Shown: positions 52,059-60,739 of the stretch, in pieces
Layout of the letters: the number at the start of each line of letters is the position of its first letter
How positions within the stretch are numbered: the first letter of the stretch is position 1
Assembly: GCA_002399445.1 (NCBI GenBank)
Contig: DHDR01000010.1
Span: 19,774-83,773, forward strand
DNA from: Ruminococcaceae bacterium UBA4871
GTDB taxonomy: Bacteria > Bacillota > Clostridia > Oscillospirales > Acutalibacteraceae
Length of the DNA stretch: 64,000 nt
Direction of reading: 5' to 3'
Position numbers and translations under genes: made by a program
The notes under the pieces: model-generated
What the model was told of the DNA's origin: nothing
The model's input: only the letters and a program-made list of their open reading frames with translations
Databases searched by the model: none

Positions 52059-53969
52059 GTGATAAAAGTCAACTTAAAAGGAAATGTGCGGGAATTTGAA
52101 CCCGGGACAACCGTTGCAGAAGTGGCAAAGAGTATTGGCATGGGCCTTTACAAGGCCGCCTGTGCGGGCCGCCTGAATGAAAAGGTTATTGATTTGCGTA
52201 CACCGCTGAAGGCGGACTGCACTCTTGCAATCCTTACGTTTGATGATACGGATGGCAAGAAAGCGTATTGGCACACGACAGCCCACATTATGGCTCAGGC
52301 AGTTCAGCATTTATTCCCAGATGCAAAATTTGCCATTGGCCCCGCAATCGAAAATGGTTTCTACTATGATTTTGATCTGCCGCGCACGTTGACTCCGCAG
52401 GACCTGACGGCAATCGAAGCGGAAATGAAGAAAATCATTAAGGCTGATATTCCACTGGAGCGGATCGAGGTTCCGGCGGAAAAGGCTCTTCAGATGATGC
52501 AGGATGCCAAGCAGGACTATAAAGTGGAATTAATCAAAGAACACAGCAGTAAAGGTGAGACGATCACTTTTTATAAACAGGGAGATTATATTGACCTGTG
52601 TGTCGGTCCGCATTTGATGAGCACCGGCTGTGTGAAAGCTGTGAAATTAACAAACTGCACAGGTGCTTACTGGCGTGCAGATGCCAACAATAAGATGCTG
52701 CAGCGAGTCTATGGTATTTCATTTCCAAAGGCTGCCGACCTTAACCACTATGTCGCCATGCTGGAAGAAGCCAAAAAACGTGATCACCGCAAACTGGGAC
52801 GTGAGCTTGAGCTCTTTACAATTATGGAAGAAGGGCCCGGATTTCCATTCTTTCTTCCCAAGGGCATGGTGCTGCAGAATCTGCTGATGGACTATTGGCG
52901 TGAAGTCCACCAAAAAGCAGGTTATCAGGAAATTTCGACACCGGTTATCCTCAGCCGCAAGCTTTGGGAGCGCAGCGGTCACTGGGCTCATTACAAGCAG
53001 AATATGTATACGACAGTTATCGACGGCGAAGACTATGCAATCAAGCCAATGAACTGCCCGGGCGGTATGCTGGTCTATAATTTTAAACCGCGTTCCTATA
53101 AAGACTTGCCTCTGCGTCTTGGCGAAGTCGGTCTGGTTCACCGCCATGAGCTTTCCGGCGCTCTGCACGGCCTGATGCGTGTTCGCTGTTTTCATCAGGA
53201 TGATGCGCATATCTTTATGACGCCGGATCAAATGAAGAGTGAAATCCAAGGGGTCGTTCGCTTAATTGACGGAGTCTATAAAACCTTTGGTTTCTCCTAT
53301 TTCATTGAACTTTCCACCATGCCGGAAGACCACATGGGAGATAAAGAAACGTGGGACAATGCAACACAGGTGCTGCGCGACGCTGTTACGGAACTTGGAT
53401 ATAGCTATGAGGTGAATGAAGGAGACGGCGCTTTCTACGGCCCAAAACTGGACTTCCATCTGCGCGATTGCCTTGGCCGCACATGGCAGTGCGGAACCAT
53501 CCAACTGGACTTCCAGCTTCCGGAGCGTTTCGAGCTGACCTACACAGGTGCTGATGGTCAGAAACACCGTCCGATTATGCTGCACCGTGTGGTGTTTGGT
53601 TCCATTGAACGCTTTATCGGAATTTTGATTGAGCATTTTGCAGGGGCATTCCCGCTTTGGCTTTCTCCTGTGCAGGTTCAGATCCTGCCGATTTCAGAAC
53701 GCCATCAGGAGTATGCGCAAAAATTGTACCATGCACTGGAGGATGCCGGAATCCGGGTAGAAGAGGATGACCGCAGCGAAAAGATCGGCTATAAGATCCG
53801 TGAGGCACAATTGCAGAAAACTCCTTATATGCTGATTATCGGCGACAAGGAAATGGAGAATGGAAACATTTCTGTTCGTCACCGTAAAGCCGGCGATTTA
53901 GGTTCTATGTCTTTGGATGCTTTTATGGCTCGTGTGAAACAGGAAGTGGCAGACAAAGCGCTTGACTGA
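52059..53969 (+). CDS. thrS: Threonyl-tRNA synthetase
   Basis: 636 residues. It charges tRNA-Thr. An N-terminal TGS domain (1-60) and an editing domain with HTTAHIMAQAV and DYIDLCVGPHL precede the class II core. Core motifs are PMNCPGGMLVY, LVHRHELSGALHGLMRVRCFHQDD, and GAFYGPKLDF. Zn ligands Cys and His are in MNCPGG and HIFMTP-side positions, with HRVVFGSIERFIGILIEH at motif 3. The anticodon domain is C-terminal. The start is GTG 52059 after AAAGGAGA. It is controlled by the T-box leader. Confidence 0.96.
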   Translation: MIKVNLKGNVREFEPGTTVAEVAKSIGMGLYKAACAGRLNEKVIDLRTPLKADCTLAILTFDDTDGKKAYWHTTAHIMAQAVQHLFPDAKFAIGPAIENGFYYDFDLPRTLTPQDLTAIEAEMKKIIKADIPLERIEVPAEKALQMMQDAKQDYKVELIKEHSSKGETITFYKQGDYIDLCVGPHLMSTGCVKAVKLTNCTGAYWRADANNKMLQRVYGISFPKAADLNHYVAMLEEAKKRDHRKLGRELELFTIMEEGPGFPFFLPKGMVLQNLLMDYWREVHQKAGYQEISTPVILSRKLWERSGHWAHYKQNMYTTVIDGEDYAIKPMNCPGGMLVYNFKPRSYKDLPLRLGEVGLVHRHELSGALHGLMRVRCFHQDDAHIFMTPDQMKSEIQGVVRLIDGVYKTFGFSYFIELSTMPEDHMGDKETWDNATQVLRDAVTELGYSYEVNEGDGAFYGPKLDFHLRDCLGRTWQCGTIQLDFQLPERFELTYTGADGQKHRPIMLHRVVFGSIERFIGILIEHFAGAFPLWLSPVQVQILPISERHQEYAQKLYHALEDAGIRVEEDDRSEKIGYKIREAQLQKTPYMLIIGDKEMENGNISVRHRKAGDLGSMSLDAFMARVKQEVADKALD

Positions 53970-53992
53970 TTCGCAAGTATCATTGAATTGAA

Positions 53993-54050
53993 AGAGGCCG
54001 GAACACCCTGTCAATTTTTTGCAGGGTGTTCCGGCCTCTTCTGCTTTTTT
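53993..54050 (+). terminator. Terminator of thrS
   Basis: A perfect 18-base stem (AGAGGCCGGAACACCCTG with its complement at 54022-54039) is followed by TCTGCTTTTTT. Confidence 0.9.
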
Positions 54051-54087
54051 GAAAAGGTTTGTTTTTATTTCAATTCTTTAAAGAGAA

Positions 54088-54132
54088 AGGAAGCATGCTG
54101 CAGAGTAAAGAAACTACGCAGCATGCTTCCTT
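54088..54132 (-). terminator. Terminator of the DUF368 gene
   Basis: A perfect 15-base inverted repeat (AAGGAAGCATGCTGC at 54088-54102 with its complement at 54118-54132) lies just past the DUF368 stop on the minus strand, ending in CCTTTCTCTTT. Confidence 0.7.
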
Positions 54133-54154
54133 AACATATTTTTATTTTGAAGTT

Positions 54155-55024
54155 TTATGACTGTGGCTGCTTTTTTCCACGGATAAGTACATCAGAAGTG
54201 AAAAGAAGGGAAACGCCGATGCCAACTGCCATTAACAAAACAGAGATGACAATTCCACCAGCTCCCGGCAGGGTAAATACTTTACCGGCTGACTCGGGCA
54301 GCAGAGCGCGCTGCACAAGGGAAATAATAGAGCCGCTGACCAGTCCCAGAATGGCAAAATAAGTAGCCTGTGGAAAATGATGCAGGCAGTAGTCAATAAT
54401 TTTGGAGCCAAAGATTAAGCCGCATACGATACCGATGGCAACCGGAACTAAGAAGAGGAGGTCAAGTCGGCTGATAGCCGCCATTACCGATGCATAGATA
54501 CCAAAAATAACCATAATCATGGACCCGCTGACACCGGGGAGGATCAAGCAAACCGCTGCCAAGAAACCAATCAAAGCGAAGCGGACAGATGCGGCAGCAT
54601 TTATGGTGGTGATCACAGCGGTATTGGTTACCGAATAGAAACAGGCCATTAAAATCATCAGCATAAACATAACAAAAAAGGAGACAGTTTGTAAAGGTTT
54701 AAAGCCGCCTTCGCTGGCATGGCGGAACAGCATGGGAATAATTCCGCTGACCAGTCCGATGAAAAGGAAATTGACCTGCATAGGGTAATTTTGAAGCAGT
54801 GGGGTGATAACATGACTGAGTGCCAAAATTGCCAGCGCCATTCCCAAAAGAAGCGGCAGCAAAAGGGAGATGCTGCTTTTAAATTGCTTTTTCAGGTGGC
54901 TGATTGCATCGATTAACTTATCATACATGTTCATCAGCACTGCCATCGTTCCGCCGCTCACGCCGGGGATGACTTCTGCAATCCCCATTCCGACACCACG
55001 CAGCAGATTCTTTATAAACTCCAT
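54155..55024 (-). CDS. DUF368 family membrane protein, polyprenyl-phosphate transporter type
   Basis: 289 residues and about eight membrane segments. Two family repeats are visible: GVGMGIAEVIPGVSGGTMAVLM near the N-terminus and AVCLILPGVSGSMIMVIFGIYASV in the middle. Members of this family (PopT) were shown to help return undecaprenyl phosphate to the inner face of the membrane. The gene follows uppP, whose product makes undecaprenyl phosphate. It lies 128 bases after uppP on the same strand. Confidence 0.88.
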   Translation of the reverse strand: MEFIKNLLRGVGMGIAEVIPGVSGGTMAVLMNMYDKLIDAISHLKKQFKSSISLLLPLLLGMALAILALSHVITPLLQNYPMQVNFLFIGLVSGIIPMLFRHASEGGFKPLQTVSFFVMFMLMILMACFYSVTNTAVITTINAAASVRFALIGFLAAVCLILPGVSGSMIMVIFGIYASVMAAISRLDLLFLVPVAIGIVCGLIFGSKIIDYCLHHFPQATYFAILGLVSGSIISLVQRALLPESAGKVFTLPGAGGIVISVLLMAVGIGVSLLFTSDVLIRGKKQPQS

Positions 55025-55152
55025 AAAAATGAAACCCCTTTCCCTGCAGACAAAGCTGCAGTATCCTTTTCTTTATATATCTGTGGATTTTCTGACAGTA
55101 TGTAAAATCGTCTGCTTTTTTTAGATGTTTTTTCATTTAAAGTATAATGAAT

Positions 55153-56016
55153 TTAAGACATCCTGAGTACGTGGGTGAGAGAGAAAAGAATGACAACTGC
55201 ACCTAACACGATACGGTACCAGCCAAATGGCTTGAAGTCATGTTCTTTCACAAATTTCATCAGCCCTTTAACCGCGAAAACAGAAACAATAAAAGCAATT
55301 ACCATACCGGTCAGCAGCACAGATGTTTCAAAGCCGGTAAAACCGCCGCCGTTTTGCACGAAATATTGAATGCAGTCTTTTCCGGAAGCGACAATCATCG
55401 CTGGAATTGCCATGAAAAAGGAAAACTCAGCCGCCGCAGGGCGCGCACAACCCAGCAGAATTGCACCGAGAATCGTGGAACCGGAACGGGAAGTGCCCGG
55501 AATCAAGGATAAAGCCTGAAACATGCCAATCAAAAATGCCGTGCGGGTGTCTATGGAATCCGGCGTTTTCATATGGGGTGTTCTGTGTTTGTTTTCAATC
55601 ACAATAAACAGAATACCGTAAACAATGAGCGCTACGGCAATTACCGGTGGATTGTAAAGTTTCGTTTTGATTTTGTGTTCAAACAGGACACCGACAATAA
55701 GAGCAGGGATGGATGCTATGAAAACCTTGTACCAAAGCATCCACGTACCTTTTCTCTGCGCTGGTGTTTTGTGCTGACTAAATGGATTTAACCGGTGACG
55801 GTACAAGACCATAACGGCAAGAATCGCGCCCAGCTGAATGACGATGAGAAATAAATCAATAAATTCTTGCCCGTTTCCGCCGCGGTAAACATGCGGATCC
55901 ATGGGCCAGAAAGAATTGAACAGAATCATGTGGCCAGTACTGCTGACAGGCAGCCATTCTGTAATGCCTTCGATAACACCGAGAATAACTGCCTTGATGA
56001 TCTCTAGTATCTGCAT
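55153..56016 (-). CDS. uppP: Undecaprenyl-diphosphatase (BacA/UppP)
   Basis: 287 residues, about eight membrane helices. The two active-site signatures are VIEGITEWLPVSSTGHMILF near residue 15-33 and LIPGTSRSGSTILGA near 168-182. It converts undecaprenyl diphosphate to the monophosphate on the outer face, recycling the wall lipid carrier; it can raise bacitracin resistance. An extended -10 promoter lies upstream. Confidence 0.95.
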   Translation of the reverse strand: MQILEIIKAVILGVIEGITEWLPVSSTGHMILFNSFWPMDPHVYRGGNGQEFIDLFLIVIQLGAILAVMVLYRHRLNPFSQHKTPAQRKGTWMLWYKVFIASIPALIVGVLFEHKIKTKLYNPPVIAVALIVYGILFIVIENKHRTPHMKTPDSIDTRTAFLIGMFQALSLIPGTSRSGSTILGAILLGCARPAAAEFSFFMAIPAMIVASGKDCIQYFVQNGGGFTGFETSVLLTGMVIAFIVSVFAVKGLMKFVKEHDFKPFGWYRIVLGAVVILFSLTHVLRMS

Positions 56017-56328
56017 ATGTTGTTCCTTTCTTCTATGTACCTATTTGCTTGACAGTATTTTTTCATTATAGCATGAAAGGGAGGAAGAATAAAGCAATTA
56101 ATGGAAAGCACTGCCAAGACATTCCACTAAACATCAACTTATGATCAAGACATTCCATGATATGCAAATAGTCGGCAGCCATTGTAAAATGCATTCTTCA
56201 AGTGCTTTTCATACTGTGTCAATAGATTAATACAATAATACGGCATAGAACCCTTACTTGTCAAGCATTTATTTACTCGTTTCGTGCTGACATTAAGCTC
56301 CGCTTCTTCTTGAACCGTTTCAGTAGTT
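56017..56328. other. Gene-free stretch between uppP and the ElaA-like gene
   Basis: About 310 bases without a gene. It holds the uppP promoter near 56065-56093 and two exact copies of CAAGACATTCCA at 56115-56126 and 56145-56156, 30 bases apart. No further structure is supported. Confidence 0.6.
56065..56093 (-). promoter_or_regulatory. Candidate promoter of uppP
   Basis: On the minus strand the extended -10 TGCTATAAT (56073-56065) is preceded, 17 bases up, by a weak -35, TTTATT (56093-56088). Confidence 0.5.
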
Positions 56329-56775
56329 CTATGCGCGCCGGATCATTTCAATGTGAGGGATTCCGTCATCCAGAAATCTATCAGAACATGGTGTGAATCC
56401 CATTTCCATATAGAAATTTTTTAAATAAGCCTGTGCTTCAATTTTGATGACATGCTCATCCATTTGCTGGTCAATGAAAGTAATCGCTTTTTGCAGCATT
56501 TGTCTGGCAAGTCCGCCATTCCTTTTGTCTTTTCGGACCACAAAGCGTCCAATTGAAGCTTCTGGAAAAGTCTGTCCTTTGTCGAGAATTCGGCAGCAGG
56601 CACAGATTTTATTTTGGTTATCCTCTAAGAAAAGGTGATAACTCTCTATGTCGTGACCATCAATATCCGGATATGGACAGGTCTGTTCTACAATAAAGAC
56701 TGCATTTCTAAGCTGTAGAATGCCATACAATTCCGGCTGTGTCAAATCACAGAATCGTTTTAAGAACCATTTCAA
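56329..56775 (-). CDS. GNAT-family N-acetyltransferase, ElaA-like
   Basis: 148 residues. The N-terminal pattern LTQPELYGILQLRNAVFIVEQTCPYPDIDGHD is that of ElaA, quoted here in parts as ELYGILQLRNAVF and CPYPDIDGHD. The acetyl-CoA loop lies in IGRFVVRKDKRNGGLARQML. It ends FLDDGIPHIEMIRRA. The acceptor is unknown. It stands alone on the minus strand. Confidence 0.88.
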   Translation of the reverse strand: MKWFLKRFCDLTQPELYGILQLRNAVFIVEQTCPYPDIDGHDIESYHLFLEDNQNKICACCRILDKGQTFPEASIGRFVVRKDKRNGGLARQMLQKAITFIDQQMDEHVIKIEAQAYLKNFYMEMGFTPCSDRFLDDGIPHIEMIRRA

Positions 56776-56897
56776 ATTTTCCAGCTCCCAGTATAGGAAT
56801 GTTCAGCAGATCCGTATAGAAGTATAGCATTCATGCGTGGAGCAGACAAGAGGCAATGTCAAAAAAATCTTTTCTGCCTTTTGCGGAATACGATTTT

Positions 56898-57779
56898 TTA
56901 GTAAAGTGCCTTTTTAAACTCCTTTGCCACAATGCTGAGCGAGCGTCTGGTGTCCTGAATCAGGCAGATATACCGTTTCGGAATCGGCTCATCCAGAAAA
57001 ATGCGAAAAACAGTTCCATTGGCAAGCGCTTCTTTGGCCAGTCCTTCCGGCAGGAAGCCGAGGCCAAGATCATTTTTCACCAGGGGGAGTACCTGATCGG
57101 TTGTGGCAGCTTCCGTATCAGCCTGCAGAGACAACCCATGTTCCAGAAAAAAGCGATTGTAGAATTCATAGGTCATGGTGCCCTTTTCCAGACAAATCAA
57201 GGGGTAGGACTCCAAATCTTGGAGGGAGAGCATTTTCCCTTCCAGTTCAGAAAAGCGCGGTCCGCCGATTAAAATTTCATGAAAAATTTTGAGCGGAATT
57301 TCCTGAAGCGTTTTGTCAATGCCGGTGGGTGTTGTGACGACGGCCAGGTCTACCAGGCCGCTTTTCAGCGCGTTCACTGCCTGCGGAGTGGACTGATTGG
57401 AAATTCGTATTCGGATTCCGGGATGGACGATATGAAAATTCCGCAGCTTTTCCAGCAGAAGCCCATAAAGTGCGGTTTCGCTGACACCAATCGTGAGAAT
57501 ACCGCTTTGCAGGTTCTTAGAGTTTGCCAGCTCATCTTCTCCCGCTCGGATTTGCTCACAGGCAATGATTACATGCGCATACAGTTTGTCTCCCTCCGGT
57601 GTCAGCGAAACACCGCGGTTGGTTCGGGTAAAAAGTTTGCAGCCCAATTCGTGTTCCAAATTGTTCATGCAGCGTGTAATGTTTGGCTGGCTGTTCAGCA
57701 GGATGTTCGCTGCCTTTGTAAAACTATGGAACTTTGCAACGTAATAAAAGACCCGATAATATTCATAGTTTACGCTCAT
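56898..57779 (-). CDS. LysR-family transcriptional regulator
   Basis: 293 residues. A winged helix-turn-helix (about 3-62) contains FTKAANILLNSQPNITRCMNNLEHELGCKLFTR. The effector domain (about 90-293) has GILTIGVSETALYG and GLGFLPEGLAKEAL. It is divergent from the small membrane protein at 57919. An inverted repeat CATATCA-AAT-TGATATG (57800-57816) between them fits a LysR site (T-N11-A). It probably controls itself and that neighbour. The inducer is unknown. Confidence 0.92.
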   Translation of the reverse strand: MSVNYEYYRVFYYVAKFHSFTKAANILLNSQPNITRCMNNLEHELGCKLFTRTNRGVSLTPEGDKLYAHVIIACEQIRAGEDELANSKNLQSGILTIGVSETALYGLLLEKLRNFHIVHPGIRIRISNQSTPQAVNALKSGLVDLAVVTTPTGIDKTLQEIPLKIFHEILIGGPRFSELEGKMLSLQDLESYPLICLEKGTMTYEFYNRFFLEHGLSLQADTEAATTDQVLPLVKNDLGLGFLPEGLAKEALANGTVFRIFLDEPIPKRYICLIQDTRRSLSIVAKEFKKALY

Positions 57780-57799
57780 TTTAACCTCACTACTTTTGC

Positions 57800-57816
57800 C
57801 ATATCAAATTGATATG
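57800..57816. promoter_or_regulatory. Candidate LysR operator
   Basis: CATATCA and TGATATG flank AAT, giving a 7-base inverted repeat with the T-N11-A layout. It lies 20 bases upstream of the lysR start and 22 bases before the -35 of the divergent gene. Confidence 0.5.
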
Positions 57817-57837
57817 ACTGATATTTCAAATATACCT

Positions 57838-57866
57838 TTTACATCTGCCTTAATTTTTAGTATAAT
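57838..57866 (+). promoter_or_regulatory. Promoter of the PQ-loop-like gene
   Basis: TTTACA 57838-57843 and TATAAT 57861-57866 have a 17-base spacer. Confidence 0.7.
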
Positions 57867-57918
57867 GAATAAGTTGTTAAAAGACAAGTCGAAATTTAAG
57901 GATTTTTGAGGGGGCACC

Positions 57919-58254
57919 ATTACGGCAGATTTACTGGAAGCTATCATGATTTTATGTTTTGGACTTTCATGGCCGATTTCTATTTATCGTTCCTATGTGT
58001 CCAGAACAGCAAAAGGGAAAAGCATCTTTTTCGAAGTGTTCTTGTGGATTGGCTATGTTTTTGGCATTGCGCGTAAATTTATGCAATACAGCATAGCAGG
58101 CGGAACCGGCTTGAACTTTCTGTTTTATTTAGGGCTGGTATTTTATTTCCTGAATATCGTTGAGATATCCATTGACATGGCCCTGTATTTTCGGAATGCA
58201 AAACTGGACCGTGAACGGGAAAATACAATTGCTGTCAATGAAGAAGTTGTATGA
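57919..58254 (+). CDS. Small PQ-loop/SWEET-like membrane protein, probable ATT start
   Basis: About 111 residues with three membrane segments. The motif FGLSWPISIYRSYVSRTAKGKS resembles one half of a PQ-loop (SemiSWEET-like) transporter, which would work as a dimer. Homologues I recall begin about nine residues before the first ATG (57946). An in-frame stop at 57907 limits the start. ATT 57919 sits four bases after the Shine-Dalgarno GAGGGGG, while ATG 57946 has none. ATT is therefore the likely start, though CTG 57934 or ATG 57946 remain possible. The substrate is unknown. Confidence 0.65.
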   Translation: MTADLLEAIMILCFGLSWPISIYRSYVSRTAKGKSIFFEVFLWIGYVFGIARKFMQYSIAGGTGLNFLFYLGLVFYFLNIVEISIDMALYFRNAKLDRERENTIAVNEEVV

Positions 58255-58258
58255 GTTG

Positions 58259-58304
58259 ACATGAAAAGTGCCGCTGCCAATTATGGCAGCGGCACTTTTC
58301 ATGT
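58259..58304. terminator. Bidirectional terminator between the PQ-loop gene and glmS
   Basis: A perfect 21-base inverted repeat (58259-58279 with 58284-58304) surrounds ATTA, with TTTTC within the right arm. It can serve both converging genes. Confidence 0.8.
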
Positions 58305-58349
58305 TCACGCAATAATGCATGCATATGAAAATAAATTCAGAAGAAAATT

Positions 58350-60170
58350 TTATTCAACTGTTACGGACTTTGCCAAATTACGTGGTTTATCAACGTCGCA
58401 GCCACGCAGCACGGCAATATGATAGGCCAAAAGCTGCAGCGGAACAATGGAAACCAGTGGAGACAGCAAGTTTTGCACTTTTGGTACGCACAAAACATTT
58501 TTAGTCAGACTTGGGTCAACCTCATCGCCTTTATTGCAGACCAGTATCACATTGGCCCCGCGTGATTTTACTTCTTCCAGATTGCTTACGGTTTTCGCAA
58601 ACAGGGAAGGCTGAGTGGCCACTCCAATTACCGGTGTGCCGTCTTCAATTAAAGAAATAGTTCCGTGTTTTAATTCGCCGGCGGCGTAAGCCTCACAATG
58701 CGTGTAGGCCACTTCTTTCAGTTTCAAAGAGCCTTCCATACACAATGTATAATCCACTCCACGGCCGATGAAAAATACATGCTGTGCATCTTTCAGTTCC
58801 TGTGCACATTTCAGTACAGCAGAGTCTCCGTCAATCGTTTCCTGAAGTTTATCGGGAATATCCAGCAAATCACGGCAAAGCTGAGTTTCGTCCTCTGCGG
58901 TCAGCTTATCATGTAAACGTCCCAGCTTTATAGCCAAGAGGTACAGCACAGAAAGCTGCACAACATATGCTTTTGTACTTGCCACAGCAATCTCCGGACC
59001 AGCCCAAGTATACAGTACATCATCGGCTTCTCTGGCAATGGAAGAACCCGGCACATTCACGATCGCTAGTGTGTGAACCCCACGCTGCTTTGCCAAACGC
59101 AGGGCAGCTAACGTGTCAGCAGTTTCGCCTGACTGGGAAATTAAAATAACTAGGTCGTTTCTTCCTAGGATCGGATTGCAGTAACGAAATTCAGAAGCAA
59201 TATCGACATCCACGGGGATACGGGCTGCTGCCTCAATGACATAGCGCCCTACCAGACCAGCATGCATAGCAGTGCCGCAGGCCACAATATGGATGTGCTC
59301 CACTTGTGCAAGCGTATCATCAGGCAGTCCGGAAATGCCCAGCTGAATTTTTCCGTCGCGGATTCGCGGCGATAAACAGCGCCGAACTGCATCCGGTTCC
59401 TCATGGATTTCTTTCAGCATGAAATGCGGATAACCGTCTTTTTCAGCAGTTCCGATGTCCCAATCTGCAGTCAGTACTTTTTTGTGTTTGGATTTACCGT
59501 CCAATCCATACATTTCAACACTGTCTTTGCGCACAACGGCAATTTCGCCAGGCTCCGGAAGGAGATACTTTTTGGTATGGTCCAGTAAAACTGTCATGTC
59601 GGAAGCAATAAAATTCTCCCGTTCGCCGAGGCCAACAACCAGAGGACTGTCATGGCGGACGGCGTAAATCGTATCTGGATGATCATCAAAAAGGATGCCA
59701 AGTGCATAGGAGCCTTTCATCACTGCCACTGTTTTCGCAATGGCGGAAATGGGATCGCCCGTGTAGAAATGGTTCAATGTAGCAGCTACCACTTCTGTAT
59801 CGGTTTCGCTGGCAAAGGAGACACCTTCTGACAAACGTTCCGCTTTCAGCTGCATATAGTTTTCAATGATACCGTTATGCACCAGCGTCACATGTCCGCA
59901 GTGGTGCGGATGTGCATTGGCATCACTGGGCTCACCATGTGTAGCCCAACGGGTATGGCCAATGCCGCAGTCCCCAAATGGACGGCATCCCGCATCAATT
60001 TTGTCCTGCAGTGCCTGCAAACGTCCCTTTGACTTGACAATAGAAATACCTTTCTTTCCGTAAACGGCAATTCCTGCTGAATCATAACCGCGGTACTCCA
60101 GCCTGCGGAGTCCGTTCAGCAAGATGTCCACAGAATCTTTATTGCCTACATAGCCAATAATTCCACACAT
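58350..60170 (-). CDS. glmS: Glutamine--fructose-6-phosphate aminotransferase
   Basis: 606 residues. It makes glucosamine-6-phosphate from glutamine and fructose-6-phosphate, the first step to UDP-GlcNAc. The start is MCGIIGYVG with the catalytic N-terminal Cys. The glutaminase domain (1-235) has IGHTRWATHGEPSDANAHPH. Two SIS isomerase domains follow, with ISQSGETADTLAALR and YVVQLSVLYLLAIKLG, and the C-terminal NLAKSVTVE. It is controlled by the ribozyme in its leader. Confidence 0.97.
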   Translation of the reverse strand: MCGIIGYVGNKDSVDILLNGLRRLEYRGYDSAGIAVYGKKGISIVKSKGRLQALQDKIDAGCRPFGDCGIGHTRWATHGEPSDANAHPHHCGHVTLVHNGIIENYMQLKAERLSEGVSFASETDTEVVAATLNHFYTGDPISAIAKTVAVMKGSYALGILFDDHPDTIYAVRHDSPLVVGLGERENFIASDMTVLLDHTKKYLLPEPGEIAVVRKDSVEMYGLDGKSKHKKVLTADWDIGTAEKDGYPHFMLKEIHEEPDAVRRCLSPRIRDGKIQLGISGLPDDTLAQVEHIHIVACGTAMHAGLVGRYVIEAAARIPVDVDIASEFRYCNPILGRNDLVILISQSGETADTLAALRLAKQRGVHTLAIVNVPGSSIAREADDVLYTWAGPEIAVASTKAYVVQLSVLYLLAIKLGRLHDKLTAEDETQLCRDLLDIPDKLQETIDGDSAVLKCAQELKDAQHVFFIGRGVDYTLCMEGSLKLKEVAYTHCEAYAAGELKHGTISLIEDGTPVIGVATQPSLFAKTVSNLEEVKSRGANVILVCNKGDEVDPSLTKNVLCVPKVQNLLSPLVSIVPLQLLAYHIAVLRGCDVDKPRNLAKSVTVE

Positions 60171-60234
60171 ATTCAGTTTTCGTTCCTTTCCGTATTGTAG
60201 TATTCATTTTACGGAAACAGCAACGTTTTTGCCG

Positions 60235-60418
60235 CGATTTTCCACGGGGTGCCGACACCCGCATCACGCTTTGTACGTTACCTTACGACTGCCCGTATTT
60301 GTTCAGCCGGAAGTGCATCCGCCGAAATCTTCGATCACACTTCTCCTCGTCACGCTTGGGGTACTGTCACCCGGACCGCCTTTTCCGTTCTGCGGTCCGT
60401 ACCCGTGCGTCTGGCGCT
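60235..60418 (-). promoter_or_regulatory. glmS ribozyme/riboswitch
   Basis: Read on the minus strand, the leader starts AGCGCCAGA with the self-cleavage site between A60418 and G60417. It then shows TGACGAGGAGAAG, ATCGAAGATTTCGGCGGATG, CCGGCTGAAC and GCAGTCGTAAGG, all conserved glmS ribozyme segments in order. Glucosamine-6-phosphate acts as cofactor for cleavage, which leads to mRNA decay and product feedback on glmS. It ends near GGGTGTCGGCACCCC, about 60 bases before the coding region. Confidence 0.95.
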
Positions 60419-60475
60419 TTTTCAATTTTGTATGTTTTTGTTCTCTGGTCATCTCCTTTGCTTATGAATTATTCT

Positions 60476-60505
60476 ATTATATACATAAGCCAACCGTTTC
60501 GTCAA
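60476..60505 (-). promoter_or_regulatory. Promoter of glmS
   Basis: On the minus strand TTGACG (60505-60500) and TATAAT (60481-60476) have an 18-base spacer. The cleavage site is about 55 bases into the transcript. Confidence 0.7.
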
Positions 60506-60661
60506 CTAAAATTCAAAATAACGGTGAATTCAGGGAAAATATCTAAAAATTTCATGATCTAAATCCAAATTAATGAATGATATTTGCGGAAATCAAGAAA
60601 ATATGAACAGCATTTATACTTCTGAAAAGTAAACACAAAAAAATCGGATGGCTTTTCCTGC

Positions 60662-60690
60662 TTGCATTATAAAATGGGATATGCTATAAT
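60662..60690 (+). promoter_or_regulatory. Promoter of the flavodiiron protein gene
   Basis: An extended -10 TGCTATAAT ends at 60690. TTGCAT 60662-60667 lies 17 bases upstream as a weak -35. Confidence 0.6.
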
Positions 60691-60739
60691 ATGTCGTGAA
60701 AAACAATAATGATTCCTAATTAGGAGGCGCAGCTTCTTT

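Noticed and set aside
54088..54132. Perfect 15-base inverted repeat considered as a mobile-element end
   Set aside because: It is a single short hairpin at the end of a gene, with no transposase or target duplication; a terminator explains it.
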